Assembly: GCA_905221605.1 (NCBI GenBank)
Contig: CAJNDS010002291.1
Location: 152,501 to 216,500, forward strand
DNA from: Symbiodinium natans
Lineage: Eukaryota; Sar; Dinophyceae; Suessiales; Symbiodiniaceae
DNA length: 64,000 nucleotides
Direction of reading: 5' to 3'
Numbering within the stretch: position 1 is the stretch's first letter; every line of letters begins with the position of its first letter. The notes under the pieces were generated by a model. It worked only from the letters and a program-made list of their open reading frames with translations, had not been told where the DNA came from and did no database searches. Below, piece by piece: positions 51,494-62,221 of this stretch. A program made the position numbers and the translations under genes.

Positions 51494-51530
51494 CGCCGGA
51501 AGGCCTTCGTCAGCCTGAGTGGGAGAGGGG
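51494..51530 (-). promoter_or_regulatory. Candidate spliced-leader trans-splice acceptor and 21-nt 5' UTR of gamma-tubulin
   Basis: On the minus strand a pyrimidine-rich stretch (CCCCCTCTCCCACTCAG) ends in AG at 51516-51515, followed by 21 nt and the ATG at 51493. Dinoflagellate mRNAs receive a 22-nt spliced leader at such acceptors, and the following base is G as in every internal intron of this gene. The leader itself is added in trans and is not expected here. Use of this site is inferred. Confidence 0.55.
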
Positions 51531-51650
51531 GCTTAGGGGCTTGAAGTTTTATGGTTTTTTTAGAGTTTAGGGTTTAGGGTTTAGGGTATGGAGTTTAGGG
51601 TTTAGGGTTTAGGGTTTAGGGTTTAGGATCAGCTTAGGGCTATATAGGGT

Positions 51651-51792
51651 CTATAGTAGTCCTAGGTTTCGGGTCGACGGTTCGAGGTAATTGCGCCCAA
51701 GCAGGGCTCTAAGGTCGACGTCTGGCTGCAAGCAGCGAGCACATAGCAGGATTTTTTCGACCACGTGGCATAGCAGAAGGCTCGCTGTGGTC
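51651..51792 (-). CDS. 3' terminal exon of the upstream neighbour gene, unidentified
   Basis: An open minus-strand frame with an exon-like composition encodes ASLLLCHVVEKILLCARCLQ, continues through PDVDLRALLGRNYLEPS and ends at TAG (51653-51651). A CACAG acceptor-like site lies at its upstream end. I do not recognise the protein. It lies 136 bp before the gamma-tubulin trans-splice acceptor on the same strand, the close tandem spacing typical of dinoflagellate gene clusters. Confidence 0.55.
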
Positions 51793-53709
51793 CTAAACCC
51801 TAAACCCTAAACCCTAAACCCTAAACCCTAAACCCTAAACCCTCAATGCCAGCCTTCCTATGCAATTGCCTAGATGATCCCTTCAGAATGCTGGGGGTAC
51901 GTACTATGGTCCCTATTCAGGACTTTTCGTGTAAGGGGAACATCCCAACCCCTAAACCCTACGCCCTAAAGCCTAAAGCCTAAACCCTAAACCCTCAACC
52001 CCTAACCCCTAAACCCTAAACCCTAAACCCTAAACCCACCTGAACCCAAGAAATCCTTGAGCCCCGAAGCCCAGCCCTTGCGGAAGCCACGGGTTTCCTC
52101 TCAAAGAAGCACCTCGACTCAGGGTTTAGGGTTTAGGGTTTAGGGTTTAGGGTTTAGGGTTTAGGGTTTAGGGTTAGGGTTTAGGGTTTAGGGCTTAGGG
52201 TTTAAGGCTGCTAGGGTTGGGAGTCCCGAAAGTTTAGGGCTTTGGGTTTTCAATCTCTTTGACCTAGAGCCTCAAACCTAGACCCTCTGAACTCTGAATC
52301 GCAGCCCCTGTAAACCCTGCACCCGAAACCATAAACCCGAAACTCTAAACCTAAACCCTAAACCCTAAAGCCCTTTGAACCCCAGGGGAGTGCCAAAGAG
52401 CTGCTGTCAAGCGAAAACGAAGTCCGCCCAGGACATCTCCACGGCAGACTCTTCTGCTCTAGGGGTAAGGGTTTAGGGTTTAAGGTTTGGGGTTTATGGG
52501 TTAGGTTTAGAGTTTGGGGGGGCTCAGGGTTTCGGGGCCACCTACCTGCTGGGACTTTAGGATGAAAACAAACTGAAGGCTTCATGTGGGCATTAACTAT
52601 AGGGTTTAAAGCCCAGCAGGTGTAAAGATTTTAGGGTTTCAGGGAGATGCTTTCGTGGATGGCGCTGGAACCTCAGTACGCCACACCCGAGACGCTTGAT
52701 GCCTGTCCATGCCTGTGTGGCTTTTTGGCGCTCCCATGTTTTTAAGCGTCAACGCTCTGAGCCATGTAGGATATCACAAGGAATGGCAGCTGCACGCTCT
52801 AAAACAGCTGTTTCCTGCCTTTTGGGATGCATTCCAGACCTAAATGCTAAACCCGACTTCCCGAATAGCTTTTGCTTGAGAATGCTTCTCAGACTTCAAA
52901 GCCGCAAATCCAGCTACCGAAGCCGGAATGAACTCGTCCATCCGGGGCTGTTTTGGCAGGTTTGTTTAGGGTCTAGGGTCTAGGGTCTAGGGTCTAGGGT
53001 CCAGGGTCTGGGGTTTAGGGTTTAGGGTTTGGGTTCGGCAGTAACCTATATAGGAAGAACAAACAAGGAAACCATGTTTGCTTGATGGGGCTTCTTTATC
53101 AGCGTACCTAGGGTGTATAAGCTCCTACAACCCAACACAGGCTGAAAATTCCAGTAGAACTAGCGCTGGCTGGTATGAGGAAGGATGAGATTCTCTTGCT
53201 AGGGTTTAGGGTTTAGGGTTTAGGGTTTAGGGCTTCAGGGGATTCAAGGGGTCTAAGCTTTAGCCTGTCAGGGGCCTGGGATTGTCGGAGTGGGGATCTA
53301 GAGTGGTGATGGTGGGGAATGCGCCCCCTTATGCAATAAGCTGGTTGCCGACCGACCCAAACCCTAAGGCCAAAACCTGGATGTCCTACATACACCCCAA
53401 ATACCCGGGAGCCTTTCATGTAAAGCTCTAAAACACTAAACCCTAAACCCTCACATACAAACGGTGATACGTTTGTTGGGTCGTCCTGTCTGTGCAAGTG
53501 ATGCAAAGCAGCACACTATGGGCTCTTAATTTGGGTCCCTTGTCATATAATCCTTTCTGCACACGATGAAAAAAAACAAGGGCCGATACTTCGGATCCCT
53601 ATCAAGAAGGGTAAGGGGCCATACTAAGGGCCCCTGGCTACAACCAAAGACACTGGGACAACCTGAAGGTAAGAGTTTAGGGTTCAGGGGGTCGCAGGAC
53701 AACATACAC
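51793..53709. other. Intergenic or intronic, telomere-type repeats
   Basis: Telomere-type patches (51795-51843, 51950-52035, 52120-52205, 53200-53235), GGTCTAG repeats (52970-53005) and a palindromic AACCATGTTTGC stretch near 53040-53110. Open stretches at 52640-52960 occur on both strands; not called. Confidence 0.6.
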
Positions 53710-54218
53710 AAAGAGTTTCTTGCACCAGTGGTGCTGGCCTGTAGCTTGCCAAGCCATTGGCCAAAACATCGGTGTAACACTGCACAATGACAGCGACAGC
53801 CCCAACTGAGCACCAAGCAGGAGGGCTGCTGAGAAGTCCGCTTGCCTGCATCTCCATGCGACAAGAATGTCAAGCCATGCCTGAACCACGAACCAGTGCG
53901 AAGGCGGCCAGAAGACCCGCATAAAGCCGCTTGAAGCCAGCACTTTGCTCAGCATTTCAACCGACCAAGTTTTTGTAAGTCGAGTGTCCAGTCTGGCCAA
54001 GTTATGCATTTCCCTGCAAGACCGTGCAAGCTAACACCCCCCCCCCCCCCCCCCCGGCTGCGTCAGCCCCTACTCCTTCCCCCGCCCCCCACCGTGTCAG
54101 CCCCCATGGCACTGCTGGACTGAGGGTGGAGGGTGTTTGGCTTTCCGCGCGCCTGGTCACGATGACCTTGTAGACTGTCCTGCAAAGCCCGGCCACCAAC
54201 TCGTGCAAAGCCGAAGCC
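53710..54218 (-). CDS. Two-exon fragment of a membrane-like protein
   Basis: Exon 54218-54153 (ASALHELVAGLCRTVYKVIV then T) joins exon 54013-53710 in phase 2 across a GC to AG|G intron rich in a C run. The second exon (101 codons) encodes FMRVFWPPSHWFVVQAWLDI and a hydrophobic stretch AALLLGAQLGLSLSLCSV, so one or two membrane helices are likely. Family unknown. Located 2 kb upstream of the terminal exon at 51651-51792. Confidence 0.5.
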
Positions 54219-54416
54219 CTGACCTCAACCACAAATCCTCAGTTCGAAGCTGAACAGACCAATGTGCAGATGTAATAAAGACATCACAGGCGGTTTATTG
54301 AACCCAAATTAAGATATATAAACCCTAAACCCTAAACCCTAAACCCTAAACCCTAAACCCTAAACCCTCAACCCTAAACCCTAAACCCTAAACCCTAAAC
54401 CCTAAACCCGAACTGC

Positions 54417-54468
54417 CAGTCCTGTCATCTTGGGAGCCAGTCCCGAAGGCTTCGGGTGGTGCCACTTC
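54417..54468 (-). CDS. Exon-like fragment, unidentified
   Basis: EVAPPEAFGTGSQDDRT, acceptor GCAG|G, GC donor (phase 1). Gene unknown. Confidence 0.38.
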
Positions 54469-54923
54469 CTGCTGCGCGCGGGCGTGCGTGGGCGTAGGAT
54501 TCAGGGGTTTAGGGGGGATTTAGGGGTAGAGGGTGTTGGGGTTTGAGGAGCTTAAGGGTTTAGGGGCTCAGAGGTTTAGGGGCTTAGAGGTTTAGGGGTT
54601 CAGGAATCAAGGGGTTTAGGGTTCACGAGAAAGGCAAAGCCCAATTTAGCCTCTTTTTGGGTCTGAAGAAATAGTGTACATCTGGTTCCAGCCCCCTTTG
54701 TCAGGGTGAGCTTTCACGCTCTTGGGCGAAACCCCGGCGGATCCGGCGCACATGGCGAGGAACCCCCGGTGTTTCAAGCCCCGATTCAGCAGATTCCCCA
54801 TGGCCTGCTGCTGGGCGCGCTTTCCGCCATGCAAACGCCTTGAAGCTCTTTCTCCTAAACCCCAAACACCAAACCCTAAACCCTAAACCCCAAACTCTAA
54901 ACCGTTTAGTGCTAAGAGGTCTC

Positions 54924-54972
54924 CGAAGGCCAAGTCGCAGTGAGATATCGTCCAGTAGCGCCTGAGGATCCC
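54924..54972 (-). CDS. Exon-like fragment, unidentified
   Basis: GILRRYWTISHCDLAF, acceptor TGAG|G, GA donor (phase 1). Gene unknown. Confidence 0.38.
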
Positions 54973-55238
54973 CTCAGGAACCAGAAGCCCGGAACCCCAT
55001 AAACTGCGAAGAGACGAACCCTAAACCCTAAACCCTAAACCCTAAAAGATCAGCCGAAACCATAAACCCTGAACCTCAACACGCACATCCGAACCCTGAT
55101 GGTGCTGCAGCTTGAACCCTACAGAAGCACCTTGAACAGATCAGACATAGCTAAACCCTAAACCCTAAACCCTAAACCCTAAACCCTAAACCCTTATCTT
55201 TTCTATCAGAACCATAAGCCCATAGCCAGAAATCGAGC

Positions 55239-55318
55239 CTCCCCGTCCCCCGGAACTTGCCCAGAAGCAGGCCGGGCAGGCGACTAGAATGGTGCGAACC
55301 AGCAGCTCTGAAGGTGTC
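55239..55318 (-). CDS. Exon-like fragment, unidentified
   Basis: DTFRAAGSHHSSRLPGLLLG then KFRGTG, with AAG|G acceptor and GC donor (phase 2). Good exon signature, gene unknown. Confidence 0.45.
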
Positions 55319-55515
55319 CTTCAGAAGCTTCGGATTCTGGGGTTTCGGGCTGAGGGTTTAGGATTCAGGGTTTGGGGTTTAGGGTTTAGGGTTTAGGGCT
55401 CAGGCTTTGCGGATTCAGGGATCCGGTGTAGTGGCGAGGGTTCGGGCCTGGGGGGTTAGACTCACCTTCCGAGAGCCTTTCCTCCTACATTTTGGCCCTC
55501 AGCCCTTCCCAAACC

Positions 55516-55618
55516 CTCTTAGTTGTCCAGTACCTAGGGGTTTTAAAGGTTAACCTTTGGGATTATAAGGTGAATATAATACCCCAAAAAGGTTAAAGGT
55601 TACCTACTCTACTACTAA
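55516..55618. mobile_element. Short element, TTGTCCAGTA family
   Basis: About 103 bp, from TAGTTGTCCAGTACC to CTACTCTACTACTA. Internal arms AGGTTAACCT and AGGTTAAAGGTT match the introner at 13769. No exon recognised next to it. Confidence 0.75.
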
Positions 55619-55910
55619 GCCCTAAATCCGAAAACCGAAACCCCAAAACCCCAAGTTACAAGACGCTGAATCAAAACCCCTGAGCCTTGACCAAAACCCT
55701 GCACCAAAAACCGTGCCCGAAAAGCCCTCATAAAATCTCAAAACCCTAACCCCTGAAACAGCGCCCTTAAATGCTAAAAACTTCCAAACCCTGTAATAAT
55801 TCTTGCCTGAACCCGAACTAGCCGCAAACACCTGAAACCTATCCCAGAACCCGTGCCCTAAAAAACTGAAAGCCCAGAAATCCTAAGCCCTGAACCTCAA
55901 ACCACAACTT

Positions 55911-56014
55911 GGTAGACCAGTAACCAGAATTTACAGAGGGTACCATCTCGAGGGTTGGTTGCCGCATGAGGGAACCTAGAACCAAAAAGAGGGGCAAAAG
56001 GGTGCTACCGACAA
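55911..56014. mobile_element. Short inverted-repeat element, TTGGTAGCCCAGTAAC family, diverged
   Basis: Left arm TTGGTAGACCAGTAACC and the core GGGTTGGTTGC...GAGGGAACC correspond to the copies at 48687 and 48897; the right arm is eroded (GGTGCTACCGACAAGG). Confidence 0.65.
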
Positions 56015-56023
56015 GGTGAATGG

Positions 56024-56118
56024 GGGTTTACGAAAGTAGGGGACCCCGAATATTGACCCCGAAAATAGTAGGGTCCCGTCATAATAAGGACCCCAAAAAG
56101 ATACCCCTAATTTCGGAA
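56024..56118. mobile_element. Short element, CGAAAATAGGGG family
   Basis: GGGGTTTACGAAAGTAGGGGA to TACCCCTAATTTCGGAAACCC with inverted ends. Confidence 0.68.
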
Positions 56119-57427
56119 ACCCTAAAGCCTCAACCCTGAACCCTAAACCCTAAACCCTAAACCCTAACCCCCAAACCCCCAAACCCCCAACCCCTAAACT
56201 CGGAAACCCCCAAATACCAACTCAGCTTCCCACCCACCCAGCTGCAGGGTGTGTACCGCGGGCTTGCCCTGAGCAGTAAGGAGCCAAGGCTTGCGCAGGC
56301 TCTAGGGTTCGGGGTTTAGGGTTTAGGGTTTAGGGTTTAGGGTTCAGGGTTTCGGGACACCAGGACATGCCTTGGTGGATCACATCTTCGATTTTTTTGG
56401 GCTAGTGGAACAAGACAGTCGCGCCGGGAATGCAAAGATGGAACTCGCTTGGGGTCTGGGTAACGGTAAACTCTGAGGCCCGAAGCTCTATTGCCCGTTT
56501 CTTCGTAGGCTTTTCCCGGTCGACATGACAAGTTCCACGGCGAATGCTGACGGACAAACGAGAGGAAACTACCAAGAACAAGTGCCCTAAACCCTCACAG
56601 AGACTGAGTCCCCCCGCCAAATAAGGGAGGACTTGCTCCACAGGACCGTCATCCAATCACAAGACAGTGACTATCGAACCGATTGTTGTTCATGCGTACC
56701 CCACAGCGTTACCCTCCAAACGCGAAGAAGATTCAAAACCTCTCTAGTTCCTTTTTGGAATAGCTACACCCAAAATCCGTCCTAAAGACACAAAAAAAAC
56801 AGCCCAAGTCCTAAACCCTACACCCGGAACCTTGACCATCCCTGAACCCTAAACCCTAAACCCTAAAAAATGAACCCTAAACCCTAAACCCTAAACCCTA
56901 AAAACTGAACCCTAAACCCTAAACCCTAAACCCTAAAAACTGAACCCTAAACCCTAAACCCTAAACCCTGAAAAGCACCTCGCAAGAAGATCTTACTCTG
57001 CATCCGAGCTGCGGCTTTGTATGCAACGGCTTCACCACCCCTGACAGGGCTTAGGCATGAATTAGGATCCTTTGTTTCAGGTTTAGGGTTTAGGGTTTAG
57101 GGGTTAGGGTTAGGGTGTAATTAGGGGGTTAGGGTTTAGGGTTTAGGGTTTAGGGTTTAGGGTTTCGGGTTTAGGGTTCCGTATGCGTGGGGATATGAAG
57201 GCGGGCCCCAGCGAATTTTCTAGGAAACCTTTCATAGCCCAGCAGGCCAGGGCCATGGGGCGTTTGCTGCACACATGCGGGCTACCCACCTTAAGCCGCC
57301 TTGCCGCAAACCCTGTCACCCTAAACCCCTAAACTCCAAGTTCCCAAAGCTTCTTAGCACCCTTCCGACTCACGTTGGCTAAGCCCTAAACCCCCAAAGC
57401 CTCCCCTAAACCCTACCCGGCTCTACC

Positions 57428-57521
57428 CAAAGGCTCCTATGTAGAACTTTTTTGGGGTACTGTAGCAGACGAGCATCCCCTGTAGCCAACCCAAAAAGGA
57501 ACTACATTGGAGCCTTCAGGT
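57428..57521. mobile_element. Short inverted-repeat element, AGGCTCCTATGTAG ends
   Basis: AAAGGCTCCTATGTAGAAC to ACTACATTGGAGCCTTCA, inverted ends; single clear copy in the window. Confidence 0.65.
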
Positions 57522-57777
57522 TAGACACTAAATCCTCAAGCGCAGCTGAGGATAGGGCACTGTGATGACCGGATAGAAATCTGGACCTTGGCACGTACAC
57601 AAGGGGACTGACGACAGAAGGGTTTAGTTTGGGTTTGGGAGTTGGTTGGGTTTAGGGTTTAGGGTTTGGTTTTTAGGGGTGTATGGTTTGCGGTCCTTCT
57701 GAAGAGGGAGGACTACGTCAAAGTGACGTAATAGAGACATATAGAGATTGACCTAAACTGCAAGTCCCGTTTTGATA

Positions 57778-57822
57778 CCTTGCACGATGCTGTCCCATAC
57801 AGCATAGCCGCTGTCCTGAATC
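57778..57822 (-). CDS. Exon-like fragment, unidentified
   Basis: DSGYAVWDSIVQ between TTCAG|G and a GT donor. Its phase does not fit the preceding chain, so membership is unclear. Confidence 0.3.
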
Positions 57823-57912
57823 TCCCAAACCCTAAATCCTAAATCCGAAACCCTGAGCACTTTATCCTCACCCTGAACAGCCACAAGAAACAAAGGAAAC
57901 TGGGGGACCGGC

Positions 57913-58740
57913 TCAAGTAGCGGCCGAAGTTGATGTCAGCCTCAAAGGTAAGGTCGGCAACAAACTTCTCGAGGAAGACCTTCCAACAGCCCCACTTGGC
58001 GGTGCATGAGTCAGTAGATACGTCTGAGGGTGGGGGGGGGGGGGGGGGGGGGGGAGGGGGTCAGGGGGAGGGTACAAGTAGGGTAACTTTTGGTATAAAC
58101 CGTTAGAAGCTGTACCCTGTTTTGAATTGGGGGTTCAAGGCATAGGTACTTCTCACATCCATTGGCCTTCCTGTGCAAGCTGGTTCAGGATTCAAGCCGT
58201 ACCTGTCTACAGCCCAACACTCTAAACATGAATCACAATTAGTCTAACCCGAAGGGTCCATGTACTATGTACCTATATAGTTTTTGCTTGGCCCTCGAAG
58301 GGATTCCTACATAGAACCTTTAGGGCTCAAGTATATACTATATGGGTACCGGTAACGACTGCTATCCGTTCCTCATTCCTGACTCACCTGCAAGCACTAG
58401 AAGCCTAGAAGAGTCCTCCTGAAAACGCTAAACCCTAAACCCTAAACCCTAAACCCTAAACCCTAAACCCTAAACCTTAAACCCTAAGGGTTTTGGGGTT
58501 CAGGGTTTGGGGCTTTAGCTTTAGCGCTTGCACCCTACATCGAAAACCCTGACCCCTAAACTCTGTATGCTTCGGAGGAGGGAGCCCGAAGCGCTAAACC
58601 CTAAACCCTGCACCCCATATAACCCTAAACCCTAAACCCTGAACCCTAAACCCTAAGCCTGGTAGGAGGTGTCGTTGGACGCGAAGTCGTGATCCCAGGT
58701 CCCAGCAGAACTGCGCAAGTCTTGGAGCTTGCTGTAGTAC
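57913..58740 (-). CDS. Two-exon chain of an unidentified gene
   Basis: Exons 58740-58659 (YYSKLQDLRSSAGTWDHDFA then SNDTSYQ) and 57979-57913 (VFLEKFVADLTFEADINFGR then YL). Acceptors CAG|G and AAG|G, donors GC and GC; they join in phase 0. Not recognised. Confidence 0.55.
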
Positions 58741-58799
58741 CTGCTGGGCTTCTTCTGTTTTGTTTATATGGGTTTGAGGGTTCTTGGGATTAGGGTTCT

Positions 58800-61476
58800 A
58801 GGGTTTTAGGGTTCTAGAGTTTTAGGGGGGGGGGGGGTTCTAGGGTTTTAGGGTTCTAGGGTTTTAGGGTTCTAGGGTCGAGGTCTATGGTTCTAGGGAT
58901 GAGGGGTTTGTAGGCTTTAGGCCTTAAGCCATAGTACCTGCTGGGCGTCTGGGCTTCTTGGTTTGAGGATTTGAGGTCTGGGCCCTAGGCTGCAGTAGCT
59001 TGCTGGCCGTCTGGTTTTCCTGGCAGGGATACCCTGTCCACTCTTGCGGCTCAAGGCTTGCGGTCGCCACGCATGTGACGGAACTTCCGCTTCAGGTCTG
59101 TGGAAGGAGCGGGCCGGGAACTGGGGGAAGCTCTTGTGCTGCCTTGCTGAACTGCAAAGCCCAGAACCCAAACAGAAATGCGTGGTACAGAGGCCCATTC
59201 GGCTTCAGGGTTCAGGGTTCACCCTGAACCCTGTGGCCTATGAACTCCGACCCCGAACAAGACTTGGAATCCTATGTCCCTCTTTCAGGTTGTAAAACCC
59301 TTCCTAAGAAACTGCACGGGGGGGGGGGGGGGGGGTAGAACCCAGATTCGGGGGGTGGGGGGGGTGTAGAACCCAGATTCCTCACCCCTACCCTAAACCC
59401 TAAACCCTAAACCCTAAACCCTAAACCCTAAAACCTAAATCCTAAACCCTAAACCCTAAACCCTAAACCCTAAACCCTAAACCCTGAACCCCTCAATCCC
59501 GTGTATCCTAACATCGCCTACAGCCAGGCATGCAGAGGGGGCCTCTCGGCCACCGACTGCGGCGCGAACGCCTCCGAGCCCGCAAATAAATTTTGGGCGT
59601 TTAGAGCTTTCAGCTTTTGGACCTTGGGGAACCCTGTGTCCGAATACCCTAAACTACCCAAATTTTTGTACACTTTCTTATAAACTTCTGAATCAGACGT
59701 CTGCTCTTTAAGGAGTTTTGGAACTGGGCACCTAAGACCGCCTTAGGCTACTTTGTTAAAGGAATTTGCGGCGGGGGGATTCGGTCTCTTACATCCCAGG
59801 GTGCCGATGACTACGTTCTCCAAAACTGGAAAAAACCCTTAACCCTAAATTTTATGAACTCAAGCATGCCTACAATGTTCAGCTGGGAACCAGCGACTGC
59901 CAGGGGCTCAACCTCTTAACCTCCCAAGCCTCTCAATCTCCAATGGATTCAGCCCGCAACCCCTTTTATGTGCTTCTTACTCCTTGATGAACTTACTTTG
60001 CAGATGCAAAAGGTACCGCAAAACCTCAACCCTAAACCCTAAACCCTAAACCCTAAACCCAGAACATGGAGGGCCCCGGCACAGCAAATGGCGAGATAAA
60101 AGGCATACCGCTTCATCGTCCATCAGCGCTCGTCGGTGGATGCAGCCCTCTACCTCCAGTTACCTGCTTCCTTCGGGTGAATGGGTTTAGGGTTTAGGGC
60201 TTAGGGCTTAGGGCTTAGGGTTTAGGGTTTAGGGTGTTACCTGGTTCCTTTGGGTGAATGGGTTTAGGGCTTCTCTGTTTTAGGGGCTTAGGGGTTGGAA
60301 TTCGACTCAAGGGCTTATAACTATACAACCAGCTGCCACATTCTTTAGGGTATGGGGGTTGCGGTTCTTGATTGGCCCTATACCTCCAGGTACCTGATTC
60401 TTGAGGGGGTTAGGTCTGAGGCATTGGGATGTCAGGTTTAAGTTCTCGGGATTCGGGCCTTAGAGCTCTTGCCCGGCCTTAATGCGATTACATATTCCGT
60501 TGCTTCACTATTGGGCTCTGACTAATTAGTTATGATTCGGGCGGTTTGTGCTCTAGGGGTAGGGGTTCAGGGACTGAAGCCTAGGCTTGGGTTTAGGGTT
60601 TAGGGTTTGGGGTTTAGGGTTTGGGGTTTAGGGTTTTGGGTTTGTGGTTTAGGGTTAACGATTTGTGATGCTAATTAGGGTTTTTGCAGAGCTTACTTCT
60701 TTGAGGCTTCTTGTTCAGTCATCTGCTCTGTGCCGACATGGCTCGAGGTCGGCTGGGCTTGCTACAAGAAATCGAGAGTCGGCAAAACGTGTTGCACACT
60801 AACTAATTCGGATGGCGCTTGAAACCCTCTGAAAAAACACACGCAAACACAATCCCAACAAGGGAAAAAAATCCCGAGGCCCTGCCTAGCTACGCTCGTG
60901 GAACGAACATGCTGGCAAGCCCGTCTAGCAGGCAAGCCGCAAGTGGCTGTTCATGACATGGTGCTAAAGATCACACGCGCACGAAACATCTGCACAGCGC
61001 CGATTCAAGTTTTCGACACTACGAGCAGCACAAGAGCTGTAGAGCTGGAAAATCTTGCCCCGCTTGTCTCTCGAATTCCAGGCAGCGCCACGATCTTCAT
61101 GGAAGCTCCGGATGTCATAATGCGTGCATCTCTCTCTACCGCTGCTTGAAGCTTGGCAATCTCAGCAGCCTTCTTAAACTCTCGAGTTTAAGAATGGGGT
61201 TTGTTTGGGATATCTTGAGTGTACTCAAAACATGCCTTCGGCCGGAACAACTAACTTAGGGTTATAGTAGGGTTTAGGTTTTAGGGGTTTTGTGCTTTCA
61301 GTATTTAGGGCTTGTTTGGTGTCGAGGTGTGGGCTTTGGCTGTGGTGCTTCCCCAAACCCTAGCCTTTTTTGAACCCTAAACCCTAAACCCTAAACCCGA
61401 AACCCGAAACCCTGAACCCGAACCCTAAACCCTAAACCCTAAACGATCCGGCCTCTGCAAAGTCTCGACTTACTCC
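58800..61476. other. Repeat-rich region without a firm gene
   Basis: TTTTAGGGTTCTAGGG-type repeat (58787-58890), G runs (59319-59337), CCCTAAA array (59388-59490), GGTACCTGCTTC-type duplicated sentence (60170-60270) and a possible plus-strand open stretch (60898-61146). No secure exon. Confidence 0.5.
59490..59685 (+). CDS. Plus-strand open stretch, possible exon
   Basis: Frame VYPNIAYSQACRGGLSATDC then GANASEPANKFWAFRAF runs to a stop near 59683. The first half looks coding, the second reads into AT-rich sequence; no firm splice sites. Confidence 0.3.
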
Positions 61477-61538
61477 TCAGGGCGGCGCTTTGTCCGCAGC
61501 GACCTCGTCCTTGCCGGCCTCGGCTTCGCCCAGCTCAC
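61477..61538 (-). CDS. Terminal exon with stop, acidic tail
   Basis: 62 nt encoding ELGEAEAGKDEVAADKAPP then TGA, with acceptor CTCAG|G (phase 1). Probably the 3' end of a gene lying to the right, perhaps the ankyrin gene; at least one exon would be missing between. Confidence 0.5.
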
Positions 61539-62122
61539 CTGAGTGCAGGGTTTAGGGTTTAGGGTTTAGGGTTTAGGGTTTAGGGTTGAGGGTTGAGGGT
61601 TGAGGGTTGAGGGCTGAGGGGTTTAGGGGTTCGGGTTCAGGGTGGCTTAGGGCTTGCTTGCTTGCAACGAGCATTTCGCGCAGAGTCAACTTAAGCCTGC
61701 AAGCTCACGACAAAACGGGCAACTACAGCCAGTAACCTCAAAGCATCGGACACTCGGCCAACACCCATAGCTAGAACTCCAGATGGCCCTCACAGCTCCG
61801 CAAGAGAAAAGAAGAAAGATCGAGTAAGAGAAAGAGAGAGAGAGAGAGAGAGTGAGAAACAATGAAAAAAAGTGAAAAAACTAAAATGACAACAACAGAC
61901 CTGTCCCCTCTGGTGAGAGGAGGAAAGGGATTGAGAGAGAAGCCCACAACTAAGGGGCATACCTTGCGTTTACTATCCCTATGTATCCTAACTAGCCCCA
62001 AAACAGCAACTACGTGGTTCTCTAAATTAGGATCACATTTGGGTACCTCAAATATTCGGGGCTGTAGCAAAGCAGGGATCCCAAAAAGGGACCATCATTC
62101 GAGAACTCACCAAAATATCCCT

Positions 62123-62221
62123 GGTTGTCCAGTATCCTAGGGGAACTAAAGGTTAACCTTTGGGATTTTTTAGGGGTTACCCCGAAAGAATAGTTGGGGT
62201 ATCTACTGTACTACTAAGTAA
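62123..62221. mobile_element. Short element, TTGTCCAGTA family
   Basis: From GTTGTCCAGTATCC to CTACTGTACTACTAAG with the same internal AAAGGTTAACCTTTGGG block; the right arm has diverged. Confidence 0.7.

Larger units (their letters stand above)
50232..51466 (-). other. Intron 1 of gamma-tubulin
   Basis: 1235 nt, GC to AG. It carries a TTTAGGG array (about 51368-51445), two TATAGTATAC arrays and a short GT repeat. Short open frames near 50483-50796 look non-coding. Confidence 0.85.
54219..57912. other. Telomere-repeat-rich region with isolated exon-like pieces
   Basis: Besides the exon-like fragments and elements listed separately it holds CCCTAAA arrays (54322-54412, 55018-55048, 55150-55192, 56845-56970) and TTTAGGG patches (57080-57175). 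Weak minus-strand candidates near 57240-57300 and 56976-57035 (GGEAVAYKAAARMQ) were seen but not called. Confidence 0.55.

Noticed and set aside
60898-61149. 83-codon plus-strand frame
   Set aside because: No recognisable domain, no splice signals, and sequence character like its non-coding surroundings.
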